This document shows positions 27,443 to 35,369 of a stretch of DNA of 40,025 bases, piece after piece. Each line of letters starts with the position of its first letter. The first letter of the stretch is position 1. The DNA is from Rhodospirillales bacterium RIFCSPLOWO2_02_FULL_58_16 (GTDB lineage: Bacteria > Pseudomonadota > Alphaproteobacteria > Rhodospirillales > 2-02-FULL-58-16), in NCBI GenBank assembly GCA_001830425.1, contig MIAA01000039.1, forward strand, positions 1-40,025. Direction: 5' to 3'. A model generated the notes under the pieces. It made no database searches. It was not told the DNA's origin and saw only the letters and a list, made by a program, of their open reading frames with translations. The position numbers and the translations under genes are program-made.

Positions 27443-29536
27443 ATGTTCAAGGAATTCAGGAAAGAAATCGAATGGGGCGGTCGTACGCTGGTGCTCGAAT
27501 CCGGCAAGATTGCGCGTCAGGCCGACGGCGCCGTCATGGCGACCTATGGCGACACCAAGGTGCTTTGCACCGTAGTCGGTGAACAAAAAGCGCGAGAGGG
27601 GGTCGATTTCTTCCCGCTGGCGGTACACTACCAGGAAAAGACCTTCGCCGCAGGCAAAATCCCCGGAGGCTTTTTCAAGCGCGAGGGTCGCCCCGGAGAA
27701 AAGGAAACTCTGACTTCGCGGCTGATCGACAGGCCGATCAGGCCGTTGTTCGCCAAAGGCTTTAAAAACGAGACCCAAATAATCTGCACGGTGTTGTCAC
27801 ATGACCTGGAAAATGATCCGGACATCGTTGCCTTGATCGGAACTTCGGCGGCGTTGACAATTTCCGGACTGCCGTTCATGGGGCCGCTCGGCGGATGCCG
27901 CGTCGGATATATCGCAGGCGAATATGTGCTCAACCCGCATCTCGACGAGATGTCCAACAGCAGCCTCGACCTTATCGTCGCTGGCACCCGCGAAGGCGTG
28001 CTGATGGTGGAATCGGAGGCCTCGGAATTGTCCGAGGAGTTGATGCTGGGCGCCGTGACGTTCGGCCACAACGCCTTCCAGTCGGTCATCAACGCCATTA
28101 TCGATCTGGCGGAACTTTGCGCCAAGGAACCACGGTCCCTGCCTGAGCCTCCGGCGGAACTGGAGGAAATGACCTCACGCATCCGCAACCTCGCCGAGGC
28201 GGACCTGCGCATAGCCTATGGCGCGTCAGATAAAATGACCCGCCAGGAAAAAATTTCCAAGACCAAGGACAGGGTGGCCGCCGAATTGGCCGCCGACGAC
28301 CACTTTGCCCAAAAACTGAACGACAACCTGCTGGGGGATATTTTCAAAGACCTGGAAAAGGATATCGTCCGGCACGCCATTATCAAGACCGGAAAGCGTA
28401 TTGACGGTCGCGACACCAAGACGGTGCGCCCCATCATCTCCGAAGTAGGGTTGCTGCCGCGCACTCACGGCAGCGCGCTGTTTACCCGTGGAGAAACCCA
28501 GGCCCTCGTGGTCACCACTCTGGGCACCGGCCAGGATGAAGCCCGCATTGATGATCTTGCCGGCGAATATCGTGAGCATTTCCTGCTCCACTATAATTTC
28601 CCGCCTTATTCCGTCGGCGAAGCCGGACGTTTCGGCTTCACCGGTCGTCGCGAGATAGGGCACGGCAAACTTGCATGGCGGGCGCTTCATCCGATTATGC
28701 CTTCCAAGGAATCCTTCCCCTACACCATCAGGGTAGTTTCGGAGATTACGGAATCCAACGGCTCGTCATCCATGGCCACCGTCTGCGGCGCCTCTCTTTC
28801 GCTGATGGACGCCGGAGTGCCGCTGCCGCGCCCTGTCGCCGGCATTGCCATGGGATTGATCAAGGAAGATGACGGAATCGCCGTTTTGTCCGACATCCTC
28901 GGCGACGAGGACCATCTGGGCGATATGGACTTTAAGGTCGCCGGCACCGAGAATGGCATCACATCCCTTCAGATGGATATCAAAATCACCTCGATTACCG
29001 GCGAGATCATGAGACAGGCGCTTGACCAGGCCCGCGAAGGAAGATTGCATATCCTCGGCGAGATGAGCAAGGCGTTGAATACCTCCCGCTCCGATATCAG
29101 CAACAACGCTCCCAGGATAACCATCATAAAAATCAACAAGGATAAAATCCGGGAAGTCATCGGACCGGGCGGCAAAATGATTCGCGAAATCAGCGAAACC
29201 ACGGAAACCAAGATCGATATCGAAGACGACGGAACCGTCAAGGTGGCGGCGGTTGACGAAAAGGCCTCGCAAGCCGCCATCGACTGGATCAGGAGCATTA
29301 CCTCTGAACCCGAAGTCGGGGCAATCTATACCGGCAAGGTGGTAAAGACCGTCGATTTCGGAGCCTTTGTAAACTTCATGGGCGCCAAGGACGGTCTGGT
29401 TCACATCAGCGAATTGGCGGAAGGGCGCGTCGGCCAGACCACGGATGTCGTCAATGTCGGCGACACGGTGAAGGTCAAACTGTCCATGAAGGCGGTAAAC
29501 CAGGAAACCGGCAAGGAACTCTCGGCCAAGCCGTAA
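27443..29536 (+). CDS. pnp: Polyribonucleotide nucleotidyltransferase (PNPase)
   Basis: 697 residues; a phosphorolytic 3'-5' exoribonuclease and core of the RNA degradosome. Two RNase PH cores ([20 protein letters not shown] in the first; [14 protein letters not shown] in the second) are followed by KH ([15 protein letters not shown]) and S1 ([18 protein letters not shown]) RNA-binding domains. Length and order are normal. GAGGAAAATAAAG precedes the ATG. It is followed by a strong intrinsic terminator. Confidence 0.98.
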   Translation: MFKEFRKEIEWGGRTLVLESGKIARQADGAVMATYGDTKVLCTVVGEQKAREGVDFFPLAVHYQEKTFAAGKIPGGFFKREGRPGEKETLTSRLIDRPIRPLFAKGFKNETQIICTVLSHDLENDPDIVALIGTSAALTISGLPFMGPLGGCRVGYIAGEYVLNPHLDEMSNSSLDLIVAGTREGVLMVESEASELSEELMLGAVTFGHNAFQSVINAIIDLAELCAKEPRSLPEPPAELEEMTSRIRNLAEADLRIAYGASDKMTRQEKISKTKDRVAAELAADDHFAQKLNDNLLGDIFKDLEKDIVRHAIIKTGKRIDGRDTKTVRPIISEVGLLPRTHGSALFTRGETQALVVTTLGTGQDEARIDDLAGEYREHFLLHYNFPPYSVGEAGRFGFTGRREIGHGKLAWRALHPIMPSKESFPYTIRVVSEITESNGSSSMATVCGASLSLMDAGVPLPRPVAGIAMGLIKEDDGIAVLSDILGDEDHLGDMDFKVAGTENGITSLQMDIKITSITGEIMRQALDQAREGRLHILGEMSKALNTSRSDISNNAPRITIIKINKDKIREVIGPGGKMIREISETTETKIDIEDDGTVKVAAVDEKASQAAIDWIRSITSEPEVGAIYTGKVVKTVDFGAFVNFMGAKDGLVHISELAEGRVGQTTDVVNVGDTVKVKLSMKAVNQETGKELSAKP

Positions 29537-29562
29537 AGAGAATTGCGGGGAAGTTGTAAAAA

Positions 29563-29598
29563 GTAGAGACGGAACGCCAAATCCGTCTCTACATTTTT
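29563..29598 (+). terminator. Intrinsic terminator after pnp
   Basis: GTAGAGACGGA (29563-29573), 8-base loop, TCCGTCTCTAC (29582-29592), then ATTTTT. A perfect 11-bp stem, 26 bases after the pnp stop. An A-tract precedes the stem, so it could also work on the other strand. Confidence 0.92.
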
Positions 29599-29662
29599 CA
29601 AGGGGCTTTATACATGAAACAGCCATATATATCGTTGCTTGAACCTTTAAGGATATTTCCCC

Positions 29663-31060
29663 TTGAAACCCCTTAACCCCATTATTATTTCAGGCCGCGA
29701 GATATTGCCCCTGGTTGAGGGCGGCAAAGGCATCGCCGTATCCAACGGTAAAAGCTCCGGAGCATGGGCGGCGGCAAATTGCGTCGGCACGTTTTCCTGC
29801 GTCAACGCGGATAACTATGACGAGAACGGCGCCGTCATCCCTCAAATCTATCACGGCACGACCAGACGCCAACGCTTCGAGGAGCTTATCGCCTACGCCG
29901 TCAGGGGCGGCATTGCCCAGGCGCAAAATGCCTATGAAATATCGAACGGCAAAGGGCGGCTTCATATAAATGTGCTGTGGGAAGCCGGAGGCACGGAACG
30001 TGTTCTTCACGGAATTCTGGAAAAGACCAAGGGACTTATCCACGGCGTAACCTGCGGCGCCGGCATGCCTTACCGGGTGGCTGAGATCGCGGCCAAATAC
30101 GGAGTCTACTACTATCCGATTGTTTCTTCGGCGCGGGCTTTTCGGGCCTTGTGGAAGCGCTCTTATCACAAGCATGCGGACCTGCTGGGCGGAGTAGTCT
30201 ATGAAGACCCCTGGTTAGCCGGCGGTCATAACGGATTGAGTAATTCCGAAAATTTCCGGGAACCTCAAAAGCCCTACCCGCGAGTAAAAGAACTGCGGGA
30301 CGTCATGAGCGGATTTGGTCAACATGACAAGCCGATATTCATGGCCGGCGGCGTGTGGTACCTGCGCGATTGGGAAGAATGGATCGACAATAAAGAGCTG
30401 GGTCCCATCGCCTTTCAGGTCGGCACCCGACCGCTTTTGACCAAGGAAAGCCCGGTTTGCGAAGGTTGGAAGAAAAAACTGCTTTCGTTGGCGAAAGGGG
30501 ACGTGATGCTGAATCAATTCAGCCCGACCGGCTTCTACTCCTCGGCGATCAAAAACCTCTTTCTGACCGAGCTTGAAGAACGCAACAATCGTCAGGTTGA
30601 CTATCGACGCTCGGAAGAAGACGAACATACCGTTCCTCTGCCCGTCGGCGTCCGTGGACGACCGGTTTATCTTACCCCCGAAAACAAGCGCAAAGCCGAT
30701 GGATGGATTGCGGAAGGATTCACCGATATCCTTAAAACCCCGGCTTCCACAATCATTTTCGTAACGCCGGACAAAGCGAAAGAAATCCTCGGCAACCAGC
30801 AGGACTGCGTAGGGTGCCTGGGTTCCTGCCGGTTCAGTAATTGGGCTGATAACGAAGAAGGCTCTACCGGCAAGATAGCGGACCCCCGCTCGTTTTGTAT
30901 TCAAAAGACGCTTCAATCCATCGCCCACGGCGGCGAGTTGGAAAAAAACCTGATGTTCGCCGGTCACAATGCCTACATGTTCGCCGCCGACCCGTTCTAC
31001 AAAAACGGATTCATCCCGACCGTTCAGCAGCTTGTGGACCGTTTCCTGACCGGCGATTGA
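29663..31060 (+). CDS. Nitronate-monooxygenase-like flavoprotein with C-terminal four-Cys motif
   Basis: 465 residues. The TIM-barrel features of the 2-nitropropane dioxygenase/nitronate monooxygenase family can be seen: GAGMPYRVAEIAAKYGVYYYPIVSS, LLGGVVYEDPWLAGGHNG and PIFMAGGVWYLRDW through IAFQVGTRPLLT, the FMN-phosphate region. The C-terminal part holds C382, C385, C389 and C412 (CVGCLGSC, then SFC), a pattern suited to an iron-sulphur or zinc site and absent from the classical enzymes. The true substrate is unknown; relatives include enzymes of lipid and enoyl metabolism. It is a single gene between the pnp terminator and irr. The start ATG is at 29663. Confidence 0.75.
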   Translation: MKPLNPIIISGREILPLVEGGKGIAVSNGKSSGAWAAANCVGTFSCVNADNYDENGAVIPQIYHGTTRRQRFEELIAYAVRGGIAQAQNAYEISNGKGRLHINVLWEAGGTERVLHGILEKTKGLIHGVTCGAGMPYRVAEIAAKYGVYYYPIVSSARAFRALWKRSYHKHADLLGGVVYEDPWLAGGHNGLSNSENFREPQKPYPRVKELRDVMSGFGQHDKPIFMAGGVWYLRDWEEWIDNKELGPIAFQVGTRPLLTKESPVCEGWKKKLLSLAKGDVMLNQFSPTGFYSSAIKNLFLTELEERNNRQVDYRRSEEDEHTVPLPVGVRGRPVYLTPENKRKADGWIAEGFTDILKTPASTIIFVTPDKAKEILGNQQDCVGCLGSCRFSNWADNEEGSTGKIADPRSFCIQKTLQSIAHGGELEKNLMFAGHNAYMFAADPFYKNGFIPTVQQLVDRFLTGD

Positions 31061-31201
31061 TCCGGGCGTGTCAGCGAGTCGCTGCGGCATGTATAATCTT
31101 GTATAATTTTAGATTTGCTATAAAATGAATTCTATGGTTCTCTTATCAGGCTGTCGTCATCTGACGCCACCCTGCGCATAACAGACAAGGAATTTAAAAA
31201 A

Positions 31202-31627
31202 GTGAGGCCGTACAGCAAAGCACTTGAACGATTGCGCGACGCAGGGCTGCGCCCGACGCGGCAGCGTCTGGCCCTCGCCAAGATGTTATTTGAAAACGGT
31301 GATCGTCACTTTACCGCCGAGATGCTGCATGCCGACGCTCTCGGCGCCTCGATTCGCGTTTCCTTGGCCACTGTCTACAACACTTTGCATCAATTCACGT
31401 CATCCGGGCTGTTGCGTGAAATATACGTCGACTCCGCCCGCTCTTATTTTGACACCAACACCAGCGGCCATCATCATTTTTTCTTTGAGGGTTCGTCCCG
31501 TCTGGAAGATATCCCTAACGATCAGATCACGGTCGCCAAAACGCCGCCGGCGCCTGAAGGGACTATCCTGAAAAGCGTCGATGTGGTCGTCAGGCTGGAA
31601 GCGGCGCCGCAACCATTCGGCCATTAA
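31202..31627 (+). CDS. irr: Iron response regulator Irr (Fur family)
   Basis: 141 residues. The GTG start at 31202 has AAGGA about 10 bases upstream. LRPTRQRLALAKMLFENGDRHFTAE and SLATVYNTLHQFTSSGLLREI form the winged helix. GHHHFFFEG (HHH 90-92) is the histidine motif that binds haem in Irr, and the HHDH-type Fur site is absent. Irr represses haem and iron genes when iron is low in alphaproteobacteria. The hybrid kinase gene follows after 33 bases, but co-transcription is not certain. Confidence 0.9.
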   Translation: MRPYSKALERLRDAGLRPTRQRLALAKMLFENGDRHFTAEMLHADALGASIRVSLATVYNTLHQFTSSGLLREIYVDSARSYFDTNTSGHHHFFFEGSSRLEDIPNDQITVAKTPPAPEGTILKSVDVVVRLEAAPQPFGH

Positions 31628-31660
31628 GCAAAAATAGCCGGTATGTCGTCGAGATAGGCA

Positions 31661-33658
31661 ATGAACGCTCGAAAGAATGACAACCGGGTTTTTCTGAATG
31701 TTGTTAATGCCTCCGCTCATTCGGCGACTCCTCATTCGGTTACGATTATCGATTCCTCTCCCGATTTAATCACCATCATCGATTCCTCTCCCGACCTGAT
31801 ATTTTTCAAGACGGCGGACGGCCTTTATGACCGCTGCAACAAGGCATTTCTTGATTTTCTCGGAGTCTCCAGGGAGCAAGTCATCGGCAAGTCCGCCGTG
31901 GACGTCTGGCCGGCGGGTACGGGAGCGTCGATAAACGAACAGGACCGAAGAATAATAAAGTCGGGAAACGCCGAGACTATTGAAGAAATCCTGCCACGAA
32001 GCGACGGTCGAAAAATCATCATGGAAACCATCAAGGTTCCCCTGTTCGACAGCGAAGGGAAAGCTCACGGAATTGCCGGCATGAGCCGTGACATCGCCGA
32101 ACGTAAAACTAACGAAAACCGCCTTTTGGAGAGCGTCCTTAAATTCAGGGAAATAGCCAAATCTGCAGAAGAGTCAAACCGGCAAAAAAGCCAATTCATG
32201 GCTGTCATGAGTCATGAAATACGCACTCCCATGACCGCCTTTCTGGGCGCGGCCGGAATGCTCGCGGAAACTAAGCTGGATGAAAGCCAACGTGAGTTGC
32301 TGGATATCATGCTGTCCTCCGGCGACGGACTGCAAACCCTCCTCAACGATTTTCTGAGCTTCAGCAAAGGTGACGCCGGACAACCGGCATTCGTCCGCCT
32401 CCCCTTCTCTCCCCCGGTCCTGCTGCGGGAAGTAACTACAATCGCCGAGGGGATGAAACATGGATCAAAGGTGACGCTGGAATACAAGGCCGACGGGCTG
32501 CCGGAAGCCTTGTATGGCGATCAGGCGCGCATCCGCCAGGTCATGATCAACATGGTCAGCAACGCCGTTAAATTTACCGATAAGGGCGTCATTACCCTGA
32601 GCGCCGAGGCGGCGGGAGACAAAGGCATACGCTTCGCCGTTCGCGACTGCGGGCCGGGCATTGACAAGAATGAACAACACCGTTTGTTCCAACCCTTCAG
32701 CCAGCTTGGAACGACCTCCCGCCGCCGAACCGGCGTCGGACTGGGGCTGGCCATCTGCCGCCAACTGGTTGAAGGCATGGGCGGAACCATCGGGGTAAAC
32801 AGCATACCGGGAGAAGGCAGCGAATTCTATTTTTTCCTGCCCCTGGAAACGGCCCCCGCCCTTCCCGAACAAAAGACGGAAACTGAAACAACCCTGCCGC
32901 CGCGACTTAACATTCTGCTGGCCGAAGACGCCGAATTAAGCCGCCGGGTTCTGACCATGATGCTTGAACGCGACGGCCACAAAGTCGATGCGGCGTCCAG
33001 CGGTGAAGCGGCGGTAGAGGCGATGACCAAAGGCCGCCGCTATGACGTGATTCTAATGGACCTGCAAATGCCGGGAATGGACGGACTGGAGGCCGCCGGA
33101 CATATTCGCGCCCTCGCCGACCCGGCAATGGCGAGGGCGCCCATAATTGCCCTTACCGCCAACGTCATGCCGGAAATTATAGCCCGGTGCCGGGAAGCGG
33201 GAATGGATCAAATTATAACCAAGCCGGTATCGCCTTCCCATCTGCGCCGAATTCTGATGTCCATCGTCGAAAATGCCCGTGCTCCGAAAGGCAAAAACCA
33301 CCTTTTCGATGATGAAATCATGGCGGAACTGGAAAACCTGTACGGCGCTGCGGGCATGTCGGAATTAGTACAATCATTTAACGAACAGGCAAAAACCGAT
33401 CTGCACGAATTGGCCGACGCCCGTTCGGCGGGAAACTTGAAACTGGTTGCAAAGATTGCCCATCTGTTGGCCGGCAAGGCCGGAAGCGTGGCCGCCGCCG
33501 CCTTTTCCGCCGAGGCGCAAGCCTGTGAAAAAGCGGCTCTGACCATGGATGACGACGCCCTGGCGCGTCATGCCGAACAATTGAACGATCTGTTCCGGCG
33601 CACCGCAGACGCATTGATGGAGCGCTTCGACAAAAAGGCTAATCTACGGCCTCGGTGA
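31661..33658 (+). CDS. Hybrid histidine kinase PAS-HisKA-HATPase-REC-HPt
   Basis: 665 residues with no membrane segment, so cytoplasmic. It has PAS (about 38-148), HisKA with H185 in FMAVMSHEIRTPM, HATPase with N301 and GVGLGLAICRQL (358-370), a receiver with phosphoacceptor D467 in ILMDLQMPGMDG, and a C-terminal HPt domain with H601 in KIAHLLAGKAGSVAA. The full His-Asp-His relay suits passing phosphate to a separate regulator, most simply the convergent OmpR-type gene, whose 3' end overlaps by 20 bases. The PAS edge contains a 10-residue tandem duplication, TIIDSSPDLI twice. The stimulus is unknown; PAS suggests redox, light or a small ligand. Confidence 0.93.
   Translation: MNARKNDNRVFLNVVNASAHSATPHSVTIIDSSPDLITIIDSSPDLIFFKTADGLYDRCNKAFLDFLGVSREQVIGKSAVDVWPAGTGASINEQDRRIIKSGNAETIEEILPRSDGRKIIMETIKVPLFDSEGKAHGIAGMSRDIAERKTNENRLLESVLKFREIAKSAEESNRQKSQFMAVMSHEIRTPMTAFLGAAGMLAETKLDESQRELLDIMLSSGDGLQTLLNDFLSFSKGDAGQPAFVRLPFSPPVLLREVTTIAEGMKHGSKVTLEYKADGLPEALYGDQARIRQVMINMVSNAVKFTDKGVITLSAEAAGDKGIRFAVRDCGPGIDKNEQHRLFQPFSQLGTTSRRRTGVGLGLAICRQLVEGMGGTIGVNSIPGEGSEFYFFLPLETAPALPEQKTETETTLPPRLNILLAEDAELSRRVLTMMLERDGHKVDAASSGEAAVEAMTKGRRYDVILMDLQMPGMDGLEAAGHIRALADPAMARAPIIALTANVMPEIIARCREAGMDQIITKPVSPSHLRRILMSIVENARAPKGKNHLFDDEIMAELENLYGAAGMSELVQSFNEQAKTDLHELADARSAGNLKLVAKIAHLLAGKAGSVAAAAFSAEAQACEKAALTMDDDALARHAEQLNDLFRRTADALMERFDKKANLRPR
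31742..31801 (+). repeat. 30-bp tandem duplication in the kinase gene
   Basis: Two 30-bp units (31742-31771 and 31772-31801) both encode TIIDSSPDLI at the PAS N-cap. The core ATCGATTCCTCTCCCGA is identical and only synonymous sites differ, so the duplication is not brand new or is under selection for protein sequence. Confidence 0.85.
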
Positions 33659-34382
33659 AGAAATAACCTTCGCCGGGCACCGTAAAGATAAATTTAGGCG
33701 TACGCGGCGAATCGCCGAGCTTTCTCCTCAGCCTGACCACCAGCAAATCCACCGAGCGATCTATCGAACCGTCCCTCGCATCGTAGAGGGTATCCATGAG
33801 CTTATCCCTGCTCATCACCCGACCGGGATGACCGGCGAAAGCTTCAAGAAGCCGGCTTTCGTTGGGAGTGAGGCCCACCAACTCTCCGCCGGACGCAGTG
33901 AGTTGATGCTTGCGCTTGTCGAACGTCCATCCGCTGAAACAGATAGTGCTTTTCGCCGCCGTCCCCTTGCGGGATTTACCCTTGGGAGCATTGCCCGTCG
34001 ATGGAATGCGCCGCAGCAAGTTCCTCACCCTGGTCAACAGCTCCTTGGGATTAAACGGCTTCGTAAGATAATCATCGGCGCCGATTTCCAGCCCGGTGAG
34101 TTTATCCACTTCCTCCTTGCGGGCGGTAAGAAAGATAAGTCCCGCCGGCGAGCGGCTGCGGATTTCCTGGGCCAGATCAAATCCGCTGGCGTCAGGCAGA
34201 TTGATGTCAAGCACCACCAAATCCACCGGGCCGTCATCCAATGTCCTGCGCATCGAAGCGCCGTCAATCGCTTCACTGATGCGGTAACCGCCGGCGGCGA
34301 GGGTTTTGGCCACGACCTGACGCACCAAATCGTCATCCTCCACCACCAGCACATGACGAAGTAATTCTGTTTCTGTTTTCAT
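33639..34382 (-). CDS. OmpR/PhoB-family response regulator
   Basis: 247 residues from ATG 34382. The receiver domain has D59 (VDLVVLDINLPDASG), acidic pocket EDDD and K108 (DYLTKPF). The C-terminal winged helix (about 140-245) has LTPNESRLLEAFAGHPGRVMSRDKL and RSVDLLVVRLRRKLGD. The frame extends 43 codons upstream, but the receiver begins at MKTETELLRHVLVVEDDD, so the shorter start is chosen. It converges on the hybrid kinase, its likely partner, with a 20-base overlap. The upstream region contains a 9+9 bp inverted repeat that it may bind. Confidence 0.92.
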   Translation of the reverse strand: MKTETELLRHVLVVEDDDLVRQVVAKTLAAGGYRISEAIDGASMRRTLDDGPVDLVVLDINLPDASGFDLAQEIRSRSPAGLIFLTARKEEVDKLTGLEIGADDYLTKPFNPKELLTRVRNLLRRIPSTGNAPKGKSRKGTAAKSTICFSGWTFDKRKHQLTASGGELVGLTPNESRLLEAFAGHPGRVMSRDKLMDTLYDARDGSIDRSVDLLVVRLRRKLGDSPRTPKFIFTVPGEGYFFTEAVD

Positions 34383-34486
34383 CTCGATCAATGTCCCGGA
34401 CTTACCGACCTGCAACCGCCTCACTTGTATATTATAACCCCTGGTTGACATCGGCATATTAACCAAGTGTACACAAACTTTATGCA

Positions 34487-34511
34487 ATGTTGTATCGTGA
34501 CAATACAACAT
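34487..34511. promoter_or_regulatory. Inverted-repeat operator candidate in the divergent region
   Basis: ATGTTGTAT (34487-34495), 7-bp spacer CGTGACA, ATACAACAT (34503-34511): a perfect 9+9 bp inverted repeat. It lies about 105 bases before the response regulator start and 135 bases before the divergent gene at 34646. The 263-base gap holds nothing else I recognise. It is more like a dimer binding site than a terminator, as no T-tract follows in either sense that would suit. Confidence 0.55.
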
Positions 34512-34645
34512 AAAAAAACCGTTGGGAGTTTTATCCGCACAGCCGTCATGTTGTCTACAGTATGTTCTGTTTGCTGATTCGCATGACTCCCCATCCGCGC
34601 TGAAGTAGGCTGTTTACAGATATTAAGTATCCCCTGGATTTTGGA

Positions 34646-35338
34646 ATGATGCTCGCCGAAATGACCGATACCGTTAAACAGGCTCCCCCCTCGAAGTCGG
34701 CTTCCGACATGGGAAAAAGAGCCGTCCCCGATGCGCAACGCCGCCTTGAGGACCGCATCGAAAAGATCGAGGACATCACGATCCGGCTTCATGACCTGAT
34801 CCGTTCGCCGTCTCTCGCTCCGGCGGCCGCCGGGTCCGAGGAACACTTGAAAATTACGGAAATTTCCGCCGCCCTGGATGCCCTGAAAGCGGAATTAAAA
34901 GCAGTGCGGGAAAGTGAACGGCGTCCCGGCATATATCCTGCCGCCAAGGCTGCCCCGTTATCATTGGTGAAAAGCCCCCCGACCACCAAAAAAATCAGTC
35001 GCGCAAACGTAGGAAAAACGAACGTCGCCCCGCCCCCCCTTCCCGTTGCCCCGAAACCACAACCGGCGGTCAAGCCTTTGTCATTGGTAAAAACCGCCCC
35101 GGTCCCAAAGAAAGTTGATCGCGCAAGCACGGAAAAAACGGTCGTCGCCGCGAAACCGCTTCCCGTCGCCCCGAAACCGCAACCGCCGGCCGCTGAAAAA
35201 ACAGCGATTAAAGCCCGGCCTGAACAGACTCCCTCCCACAGCGAAACTCCGAAGCCGAAATCGGAAACGCATCAAAAGATCGTCAACGCCCTTGCGCAAA
35301 TCAACATGATCGTAAATAAACAACAGGATCAGTATTAG
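34646..35338 (+). CDS. Pro/Lys-rich repeat protein of unknown function
   Basis: 230 residues. The N-terminal third is helical with coiled-coil character (RRLEDRIEKIEDITIRLHDLI; ISAALDALKAELKAV). The centre has two 40-residue tandem repeats, each starting PLSLVK and ending PLPVAPKPQP. The end is helical (HQKIVNALAQINMIVNKQQ). There is no signal peptide or membrane segment. Pro/Ala/Lys-rich spacers between helices resemble scaffolding or linker proteins. I do not recognise it. It lies 31 bases before the next gene, so a two-gene unit is likely. Confidence 0.7.
   Translation: MMLAEMTDTVKQAPPSKSASDMGKRAVPDAQRRLEDRIEKIEDITIRLHDLIRSPSLAPAAAGSEEHLKITEISAALDALKAELKAVRESERRPGIYPAAKAAPLSLVKSPPTTKKISRANVGKTNVAPPPLPVAPKPQPAVKPLSLVKTAPVPKKVDRASTEKTVVAAKPLPVAPKPQPPAAEKTAIKARPEQTPSHSETPKPKSETHQKIVNALAQINMIVNKQQDQY
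34955..35194 (+). repeat. 120-bp tandem repeat coding 40 residues
   Basis: Two diverged units, about 34955-35074 and 35075-35194, share the starts CCNTTRTCATTGGTRAAAA and the code for PLPVAPKPQP. The repeat lies inside the Pro/Lys-rich gene. Confidence 0.8.
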
Positions 35339-35369
35339 CGGAGATTGTCATCCGGGGAAATAATTCAAG

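Noticed and set aside
31090-31200. Iron control element upstream of irr
   Set aside because: TTTAGA and TTCTA occur in the AT-rich leader, but their spacing does not match the Irr-box pattern closely enough to claim.
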